From Fallopia convolvulus (lineage: Eukaryota; Streptophyta; Magnoliopsida; Caryophyllales; Polygonaceae): a stretch of DNA of 64,000 nucleotides. Both the position numbers and the translations under genes were made by a program. A model generated the notes under the pieces. It saw only the letters and a program-made list of their open reading frames with translations, ran no database searches and was not told the DNA's origin. Where the stretch lies: positions 50,780,438 through 50,844,437 of the forward strand of contig OZ024724.1 of the NCBI GenBank assembly GCA_964016875.1, written 5' to 3'. How positions within the stretch are numbered: position 1 is the stretch's first letter; every line of letters starts with the position of its first letter. Shown here one piece after another: positions 57,828-64,000 of the stretch.

Positions 57828-58828
57828 CTATGCCGTAATCCGAGAACACAGGCTCTCATACGTCGTCGGGTTCTTGAGAAAAATGCGGCACTTGAAATCC
57901 CCCTGGAGAAGGTTGCCCATGAGGATGTCTCGCACCGACGTCTCGTCGATCTGTGCGATCTCGGCGACCGCGGTGGTGAACCTTGTAAAAAAGGTACCCA
58001 ACTTCTCGTTCTCTCCCTGCTCAATGTCGCGGAGATCGCGCATGTTCTTCTTGCGCTTCCGTGAGCCGTTGAAGTGCCCGACGAAGGACTCGCACAGCTG
58101 GGAAAACGAGGCTATTGACTCGACCTTAAGGCTGGTGAACCACGTCATTGCCGCCTTGTCCAGAGTGGTCGGAAAGATGCGACAGAAAATGGCGTCATTG
58201 TAGGAGTTGACGTTCATCTGGACGGCGTAGTGTTTTATGTGGTCCTCGGGGTCGGCCGTGCCGTCGTAGAGTCCCATTTGCGGCCAATGGAAACCTTTGG
58301 GCATGTGTGCCTCCTGGATCTCAGGCACGAAGGGATTCTTGTATCCACTCTCGACGGATGGGCGAGCAGATTTCGACTTTGACCTCGCTAGAGAGCGTGG
58401 CGCGCTTGCCGCCGTTTCGGACAACTCCATGTCACGCCTCTCCGCACGTCGTGAACGGGATCGCGAGATCTGCATCGGATCTCGAGAGGGTCTCTCCATG
58501 GTAGACCCGTTGGTGGGCGCCTCCTGCCCCGGCATATAGCCCGGGACATACGCGGGCACGTACTCGGAGTGAGGTTGCCCCTGGGAAGGGATCGGACATA
58601 TGGGGGAGCTTGGCCCTATTGGTACTGCCCGTACCCCGGATAGAGATACAGGTTGAAAGGAGCGCCACCCTGTTCATACCCCTGGAACAGGTATGGGTTT
58701 TGTGGAACGTTATATGTCCAACCCGGCGGAACCACAAAAGGGTACCCCGACGGACCTGCCGTTGTCCACGGAGGGGTCTCAGCCATGTTGTCGGGATGTT
58801 GGGGGAAGAAATTGTTTGGGCAAGCCAT
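57828..58828 (-). pseudogene. Gag of the Tat element, frame-broken
   Basis: The likely start is MACPNNFFP at 58826-58828, about 80 bp after the primer-binding site. The Tyr/Pro-rich N-terminus meets a TAG at 58616-58618 and a one-base shift near 58570-58590, then the frame runs MPGQEAP... through the retrotrans_gag core (DPEDHIKHYAVQM, AAMTWFTSL, FSQLCESFVGHFNG, GENEKLGTFFTRF) to a TAG at 57828. Past that TAG the same frame continues into the protease region, so the TAG is either a nonsense change or a read-through point between gag and pol. Confidence 0.85.
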
Positions 58829-58893
58829 TTTGAGGGGTTTTTAAGGAATCAAGGTTTGCACTAAAACGGGAAGCTGCTTAGGATGAAGAGGTT

Positions 58894-58910
58894 CCCACAG
58901 ACGGCGCCAA
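58894..58910 (-). other. Primer-binding site of the Tat element
   Basis: Directly inside the 5' LTR, the minus strand reads TTGGCGCCGTCTGTGGG. TGGCGCCG equals the complement of an Asp-tRNA 3' end, as used by many Tat/Athila-type elements. Confidence 0.8.
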
Positions 58911-59705
58911 TGATGAAACCCGAAATAACGGCTACGCTACGAGACAAGAAACAAGATTATTATATTTGAGTGCAAACACTTGCTCCTTTATTTATGATTT
59001 TTTCAGTTGTAGCGAGGTTACAAACCTACGAGGTTGACGAACAACTTTGAGAATCACACCTAGACCTCGTACGAGGTTCCGAGATCAAACCTAAATGTTG
59101 CGAGGTAGATTATAGGGCGAGGTAGATTTGGGTACGTGGTGTAGAGAGTTTTGTGAGGTTTTGTAGCGAGGTCTTTGGTGTGGGCGAGATCCCTGTACGA
59201 CTTGGGATCTTTTTGTGGACTTCTCCTGTCTGTAGCGAGGTCTTTTGACGATGTTCCTATCACGTCGATCTTTAACAAGCAAGAGAGTTCTTGAGTTCAA
59301 GTGGTTTTTCGATCCCTTCTTCCTATGAGGTTCTCCTCTATTTATAGAGAATTGGGGAGCCGATTTTAGGCCAAGGTTCGATGTGGGATGCCCGGAATAG
59401 GGGTTTTTGATTGGTCCGAGAGTGAGGTTTCTTGTGATTGGTTCGGGAGTGAGGTCGCTTGTGATTGGTTCGAGAGTGAGGTCGCTTGTGATTGGTTCGA
59501 GTGGGCGGGTGCGTTAGTAGAGTCGGTGACGAGGTCGAGACCTCGTCCCGGATAGTTGGGAGACCTCGCGAGGGCGTGAGTTTTGTTTTAAATAAACGAA
59601 GGGTATGGGTGTGGGTCCCTAAATTGCCTTTGGGGATCCCTCCCGGCCCACTTGTTCTTGGTACCCCGGGCCCACCTCTCGCTTTTACTGTTTTGGACAT
59701 CATCA
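58911..59705 (-). repeat. 5' LTR of the Tat element (right in window)
   Basis: The 795-bp LTR carries ATTGG words at 59410, 59437, 59464 and 59491 (27-bp spacing) and the TATAAATA palindrome near 59339-59346, as in the left LTR. I count eleven substitutions and one single-base indel between the two LTRs. Confidence 0.95.
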
Positions 59706-60018
59706 GGCTGTGCAACAAGCATGGGAGATAGTGTATAGACAGCAAGCACAACATGCAACTCAACAACCAACAATGCAAGGAAGTCAACCAAATCAGGAGA
59801 CACAAGAAAGCAATGCAGAAGACAGTCATGCAGAAGCATTTGAAGACAATCACTCTCTCTAATGGAATGATGCAAGCACAAGCATATTTTTTGAATGCAA
59901 AAACAATGTACTTTTGTATGTATGAAATTGTAAGTTGTAACTAAACTAGTGGCATGTATCCACACTTTTGGGTATGAATGAATAGCATCAAGATAAAAGA
60001 CACAATGCATTTCAGTTT

Positions 60019-60210
60019 TTATAAAGGTTGAAGAAAAAAAAAGGAAAAAATAACCTCAGATATCCCCAATCCTTCATTGATGTAATCCACCCACTCAAAC
60101 TTGATGTACAATGGCATGCCAAAGTCCATAAAGAGACTGACTTCCAATTGCATATCAAGTTCAAATGGGAATGTAGAGGAATTGCCCTTCAGGTTTGCTG
60201 GCCTCATCAT
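60019..60210 (-). other. Small minus-strand ORF next to the mariner-like element
   Basis: A 63-codon ORF (FPFELDMQLEVSLFMDFGMP, then KFEWVDYINEGLG) looks more protein-like than its neighbours and ends at a possible donor (CTGAG|GTTATT). It could be an exon of an accessory gene of the mariner-like element, together with the ORF at 60646-60960. I do not recognise the family. Confidence 0.3.
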
Positions 60211-60645
60211 TGGTAAAAAGGAAAAAGGTCAAAAAAAATCCCCATGCATTCAAATCACAAGTGTAAGCACAGAAGCAAGGAGAATCAATCACAAATGAAG
60301 TACACAACACAAAAGCCATGAGAATCATTCACAACAGAATCAACATAGAAGCCAGGAAAATCAACACAGAAGCAATGAGATAAACACAAAGCAAGCATGC
60401 AATGTATCAGATCCGACATTGGGATTGCCACCACAGGATGGTACCCGTCCTATCAAGGATCTCAATCAACAGAAAATAGAGGATAAAAGATGCAACCACA
60501 ATGAGTTACACAACACAGAAGCAAGGAGAAACCAACTCACACAAGCATATTCAACAACAAGTAGGGGATAAACTAAGCAACAACACAGAGAACTGCAACA
60601 ACAACAACAACATTCAAAAGAAACTAGATAGATCAGGGGACTTAG

Positions 60646-60960
60646 CTAATGATCCTCTTCGGAATCAGGGGCAAATTCACCATCAATCTCAGCGAAACCA
60701 TAGCTCTCTTCATTATCTTCATTATTATCTTCATTATTATCTTCATTATCTTGACTATCAGGGATCTCTTCAAATACAGGGGACTCATTAAGGCCGTCCA
60801 CCTCATCATCTGTCTCCACCTCAAATCTTCTAGGACTGTAGGAGTGGAGCCCTTTGCAATCAGACCCCCACTCACAGTTGGGTTCATCAGAACATGCAGG
60901 TTCTGATGAATCTGATGATCGGGGACTTTCATTACCACCAAAGAACGCATCAAGATCCAT
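60646..60960 (-). CDS. Small acidic protein of unknown function
   Basis: A 104-residue ORF starts MDLDAFFGGNESPRSSDSSE, has a Cys pair region (NCEWGSDCKG), and becomes strongly acidic with a repeat of DNEDNNE-type units encoded by an ATTATCTTC-like trinucleotide tract on the + strand. It ends with SEEDH. No enzymatic domain is visible. It lies downstream of the mariner-like transposase in convergent orientation and upstream of leader-like repeats at 61.0-61.9 kb, so it may belong to the same mobile unit. Function unknown. Confidence 0.5.
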   Translation of the reverse strand: MDLDAFFGGNESPRSSDSSEPACSDEPNCEWGSDCKGLHSYSPRRFEVETDDEVDGLNESPVFEEIPDSQDNEDNNEDNNEDNEESYGFAEIDGEFAPDSEEDH

Positions 60961-61084
60961 CTGCTTAGGGGACTACCACTCTGCAATACACCATAAATAA
61001 AAAAACGAGGAAGAGTGAGGACATGTGTACAAGACATTTTGAAGCTCATATTAACTATGGATCAAACACGCACCAAGCAAGAAC

Positions 61085-61690
61085 TCACCAGAGGGGGTAG
61101 AAGATGGATCGAACCAAGTAGTCAGCAACCATTCACAAAACAGAGGATATAGATGTAGGCCCAATTGCATACAGAACATGCACAAGTGAGAAAACAATCC
61201 AAGAAGATCAATCAAAGAACAAATGAACCACGTTCAAGTGAGAAAACTCACCAGAGGAGATCGAAGATGGCTCGATCGAACCAACAAGCCAAGATGCACC
61301 AACCTGCACCAACCAGAGGAGACAGGAAAAGAGCAAATGGTAAGAAAAAGAGATCAACACAAGATGAATGGATCGAATAACCATGCAAGAACACACTCAC
61401 CACAGGCGGATATGATTAATGGATCGAAAAACCAGCCAAGCATGCACGGAGATGAATCAATCGAACCAACAATCCAAAATGCACCAACCAGAGGTGACAG
61501 ATGCAAAAGAGCAAAGGGTGAGAAAGGGATCAACACAAGATGAATCGATCGAAGAACCAAGCAAGAACACGCTCACCACAACCAGATATGATGAAGGATC
61601 GAAGAACCAGCCAAGAATTCACCAAGACGAATCGATCAAACCAACAACAGGGGAGGCCGAACCGATTCAGGAATTCGAGATTTTTGTGCG
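61085..61690. repeat. Degenerate tandem repeat of about 150-175 bp
   Basis: The sequence CTCACCAGAGG or CTCACCACA recurs at about 61086, 61249, 61397 and 61572, each followed by GATCGAA and CACCAACCAGAGG-like blocks and by AGATCAACACAAGATGAAT. On the minus strand each unit has a GGTGAG that resembles a splice donor. Confidence 0.75.
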
Positions 61691-61724
61691 AGATTGATAA
61701 AGGATTGAATGAGATCCAGATGAA

Positions 61725-61895
61725 GAGAGCTAGGGTTTGTGAGAGAGCAAGAGAGGATTGTAAGAGAAGCGGCGCACCAGATAAATAGAGGTAGGGTTTG
61801 TGAGAGAGCGAGAGAGGATTCTCGAACAATGGAGGTCGAAAATGGAGAGCGGCGGGCTGAAATGAAGAGAGCTAGGGTTTGTGAGAGAGAGGGAT
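61725..61895. repeat. Direct repeat of about 70 bp, three copies
   Basis: AGCTAGGGTTTGTGAGAGAG or GGTAGGGTTTGTGAGAGAG occurs at about 61729, 61792 and 61869, the first two followed by GAGAGAGGATT. The block has no coding value. Confidence 0.75.
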
Positions 61896-62092
61896 ATATA
61901 TGGGGAAGCTTTCATGGATCGGGCCCAAAAATGGAGCTCCCATGTGATCCATCAATGGAGGTCCAAAATAAGCCCGAAAAATATGGTCCAAAAACCCATA
62001 AAAATGGATCTCATTTTGTTCCAAAAATAAAAATAAAAATGTTGGTCATGAAATTTTTGTGTAAATTTGTGTTTTTTTTGGTATGGATTATT

Positions 62093-62485
62093 TAAGGGCC
62101 GAAAACATATGTAGACACCTGAACTTGTGCAATTTGGTCACTTGGACACCTGACCTTTGAAACGTTAACATTGAACACTCAAACTTGCTAAAGTCTACCT
62201 ATTGAACACCTCTGGTCTGACGTGTCTTTGCGCGTGTATGTACGCATGGTTGGGAGAGTGCTTTCATTAAATGCATGCTTACGTGTCAAAAGAAAAGAAA
62301 AAAAAAATTTAAAAGCTGGCTTCTTCCTCCTTCCTCCGACATTCATTAAATGGAAGAATGAAACCCAAAAAAAATCGAACTCTTTTCTCCTTCCTCCTTC
62401 CTTCCTCCTTCCTTCCTCCTTCCTCTTCAAACATCGAACTCTTCTGCAATTTTTGGTTCGAAAATCCTAGGTCTGGAGAACCCGA
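62093..62485 (+). mobile_element. Probable left end of a Mutator-like element
   Basis: From about 62093 (GGGCCGAAAACATATG) a distinct composition begins, with the phrase GGACACCTGA repeated, followed by CT-rich leader before the GRF zinc-finger gene. Together with the convergent MuDR-type transposase end at 63.6-64 kb this suggests the terminal region of a MULE. The other terminus is outside the window, so inverted repeats and target duplication cannot be checked. Confidence 0.45.
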
Positions 62486-63044
62486 ATGGCTTCCTCTTCG
62501 AGCATGTCATCGCGGAGGAGTTCAGAACCGGAAATTGGAACTCCGATGTGTAGGTGTGGCGAATTAGCTTCCATGAAGCACTCATGGACTGTCGTAAATC
62601 CAGGGAGGCGATTTTTTGGTTGTCCAAACTATCGGGTAAGCTCGAATTGACCCAATTTCTACTCGAACCCTAGAAATCGAGATTTGGTGTTTTTTTATTT
62701 TTGTAAATTGATTTGTGAATTCTTGAAACCCTAGAAATGCCGAATTGGGGATTTTTTGAAATCTGTAATCCTAAGTTCAATTAGAATTTTTTGTGTTTTT
62801 GTAGAGGAATGGTGGTTGTGGATACTTTACATGGATTGATGACCCAATCCCAGAACATGCTAAGCACATAATCTCAGGTCTGCTAAGGAGGATGGAGGAG
62901 AAAGAAGTCGAAAGGGACGAGGCAAGGTGTCGATCGAATGTGTTGTTAGTCGAAAGGGACAAGGCTAGGCGTCGATCAAATGTGTTATTTGTGGTTTTAT
63001 TGGCCATTTTGTTGCTTAATTTTAGCAAACTGTTTGCTCCTTGA
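62486..63044 (+). CDS. GRF-type zinc-finger protein with C-terminal hydrophobic segment
   Basis: Exons 62486-62635 and 62805-63044 join in frame to 129 residues. A GRF zinc finger occupies about residues 20-65: CRCGELASMKHSWTVVNPGR, then FFGCPNYR and GGCGYFTWIDDP, with the expected Cys pattern. A charged coiled stretch with an internal duplication (VERDEARCRSNVLL / VERDKARRRSNVLF) and a hydrophobic C-terminus (VVLLAILLLNF) follow. GRF fingers bind single-stranded nucleic acid in DNA-repair proteins; small plant versions with this architecture are numerous and often lie in or next to Mutator-like elements. The convergent MuDR-type transposase 550 bp downstream supports such an origin. Intact frame; expression unknown. 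Confidence 0.85.
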
Positions 63045-63593
63045 GCTGATCAAATCTTGTAACGAGGCTACCACCTCATAATTTTAGCAAATTGTTGTAT
63101 TTGTAATGCTTGAACCTCTTAATGAGGCTAGAACTTCCTAATGAATTTACTGTGTTGCCTAATTGTTGTGTTTTTACCTCTCAATTGTTGAGATCCATGC
63201 TCTCATTATGTGCAATAATTCATGACAACACAGAACATGTGCAATAAGCCAGCATTTCACAAATAACATGTGCAATAAGCCAGATTTTTACAAATTTTGA
63301 CAACATTTCATTACAGCAAAAACCAACATTTTATGAGAGCAAAAGCCAGCATTTCACTACACCTGTCATGCTAGAAAATCAGAACTCATTGCCAACATTA
63401 TAACCATCTTCGAATTCATAGCTTTAAAGTAGCATATTTAGCAACATCTTGCAAATTCATTAGGTTTTTACAAAATATGGTGGTGACTCATTGCCACAGT
63501 TTCCACCTAGCTAATGCCATAAATTCAAGGCAAGCCATAAGTACAAAATTAGAACTATTAGCATGATCCAATAAACATTAAAACAGAAGGTTC

Positions 63594-64000
63594 CTAAGGC
63601 TGGTTTGAGCTCGATTGGCTACCAAAAGGGGCTTGTAATGACTTTGCAGCTTGAGCTCTTGTTTGTTGCAGTTGGTTTGATGTCATTGCAGCTCGACCTT
63701 GCCACTTCAAACCCTTGGTAAGACCGCCAAAATCTGCTCCTTGACTAGAATGCCTAGTTGGTTTTGGGGCTCTAAGAACCCTACCACTTTCTAGGCCAGG
63801 CTATAGATATCAATCCACACCAAAACACAATAAATTAGTGTAAGATAAAGACCAATTGCCTCACATAATAGTCAAATGAACAAGTTGAATTACTCACATT
63901 TAACAGTCTCAAACCAGTAGATGGGTTTGTATATATTCCACGACCCACAAGTCTTCCCCTTTTTTGAGGTCTTCCTCCAATTCCACCTTCAGACTGAGCT
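63594..64000 (-). CDS. 3' end of a MuDR-type (MULE) transposase, cut by the window edge
   Basis: Two exons are seen: beyond 64000-63898 (QSEGGIGGRPQKRGRLVGRG, then IYTNPSTGLRLLN) and 63800-63594 (PGLESGRVLRAPKPTRHSSQ, GADFGGLTKGLKWQG, ending SSSNQP stop at 63594-63596). The GRGxYxxPxTG and R(V/I)LRAPKPTRHS-type tail is what follows the SWIM finger in many plant MULE transposases. The catalytic part lies outside the window, so integrity cannot be judged. Transcription converges with the GRF zinc-finger gene. Confidence 0.7.

Larger units (their letters stand above)
47322..59705 (-). mobile_element. Tat-lineage Ty3/gypsy retrotransposon with antisense ORFs
   Basis: The 12384-bp element has LTRs 47322-48115 and 58911-59705 (TGATGAAACCC...CATCATCA) and a GGCTG target duplication. 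Gag-pro-RT-RH-IN are on the minus strand, so the right LTR is 5'. The primer-binding site next to it reads TTGGCGCCGTCTG on the minus strand, the start (TGGCGCC) matching the Asp-tRNA type used by many Tat/Athila elements. The integrase lacks a visible chromodomain. Between pol and the 3' LTR are about 5 kb with two long ORFs on the opposite (+) strand and two tandem-repeat arrays. Antisense ORFs in this place are a known feature of Retand/Tat-type elements. Eleven substitutions and one indel by eye between LTRs give about 98.5% identity. Reading-frame lesions mean it is not autonomous. Confidence 0.93.
45566..59862 (+). mobile_element. Mariner-like element, split by a Tat retrotransposon
   Basis: The left terminus CTCCCTCTGTCCCCAAAAA follows TA at 45564-45565 and matches Stowaway ends. 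The body is a mariner-like transposase gene (45893-47321, then 59711-59862). The gene is interrupted at codon level by a 12.4-kb LTR retrotransposon with GGCTG duplicated on both sides (47317-47321, 59706-59710). I could not find the matching right inverted terminus between 59.9 and 62.1 kb, so the right end given is only the transposase stop codon. Confidence 0.8.
45893..59862 (+). pseudogene. Mariner-like (DD39D) transposase, broken by a stop and an insertion
   Basis: Coding sequence spans 45893-47321 and resumes at 59711-59862 (stop 59860-59862) beyond the inserted retrotransposon. N-terminus: two DLN motifs (FDLNEDPPP, FDLNEPAVD). Then two helix-turn-helix segments (GVASKFGVSARTSSRIW; LRDLAAKLGVSNSATHRLI). 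Catalytic residues: Asp of FVHIDEKWF, Asp of IQQDNAKPH, and Asp of NILDLGFF, 39 residues after the second, so DD39D as in plant mariner-like elements. An in-frame TAA at 46631-46633 interrupts the domain between the first and second Asp. The tail is Gln-rich. Length about 520 codons overall is within the range of plant family members. Transposition would need the TAA bypassed and the insertion absent, so this copy is inactive. Confidence 0.88.

Noticed and set aside
54794..58064. Plus-strand ORFs of up to 267 codons opposite gag-pol
   Set aside because: They are shadows of the GC-rich retrotransposon coding strand and show no family motifs; the true antisense genes lie only downstream of integrase.

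Overview
This is nuclear DNA of a flowering plant, probably a eudicot. Genes carry many short GT-AG introns, the intergenic DNA is AT-rich, and the repeats are plant families: Cassandra TRIM with 5S rRNA-like LTRs, Stowaway and Tourist-like MITEs, Mutator-like elements, and Tat- and Athila-type Ty3/gypsy elements. The recognisable host proteins match plant orthologue groups. The mix of repeats and transposon-borne genes reminds me of asterids such as Lamiales, but that is a guess.

Layout. 1-3.4 kb: AT-rich DNA with two oppositely oriented Tourist-like MITEs around a Cassandra (5S rRNA-derived) TRIM relic. 3.6-11.6 kb: a convergent pair of transposon-type genes, a multi-exon Ulp1-protease-like gene (+) and a FAR1/MULE-type transposase (-). 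Both look damaged, and both have introns packed with a GGTTCAT motif. 11.9-16.8 kb: a host gene for a TFIIS N-terminal-domain protein with DLN (EAR-like) motifs. 17.5-17.95 kb: relic of a CLAVATA1-type receptor kinase. 19.5-21.3 kb: degenerate minisatellite. 22.1-28.1 kb: complete 22-exon VPS35 retromer gene (-). 30.4-33.9 kb: rearranged Athila-like LTR element split by a solo LTR of the Tat family seen later. 35.4-38.0 kb: complete 6-exon gene for a prostaglandin-E-synthase-2-like thioredoxin-fold/GST protein. 41.6-43.4 kb: complete 2-exon BOI-related RING E3 ligase gene. 43.9-44.1 kb: tRNA-derived SINE. 45.6-about 60 kb: a mariner-like element (DD39D transposase) split near its 3' end by a 12.4-kb Tat-lineage retrotransposon (47322-59705) with 5-bp target duplications and about 98.5% identical LTRs. 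60-62 kb: repeat-rich DNA with a small acidic ORF. 62.1-64 kb: the start of a Mutator-like element with a GRF zinc-finger gene (+) convergent with the 3' end of a MuDR-type transposase (-) that runs off the window.

The host genes (TFIIS-like, VPS35, PTGES2-like, BRG) are independent housekeeping or regulatory loci spaced by mobile DNA, with no operon-like logic. The most unusual material is in the mobile DNA. The Tat element carries antisense genes between pol and the 3' LTR, two separate tandem-repeat arrays in that same region, and a four-fold 27-bp-spaced CCAAT array in U3. The Ulp1/FAR1 pair shares an intron-concentrated repeat motif, and the Ulp1-like domain has Ser where the catalytic Cys is expected.

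Limits: exon boundaries come from reading GT-AG sites and family conservation, not transcripts. Element ages, family assignments and functional calls are inferences except where motifs are named.
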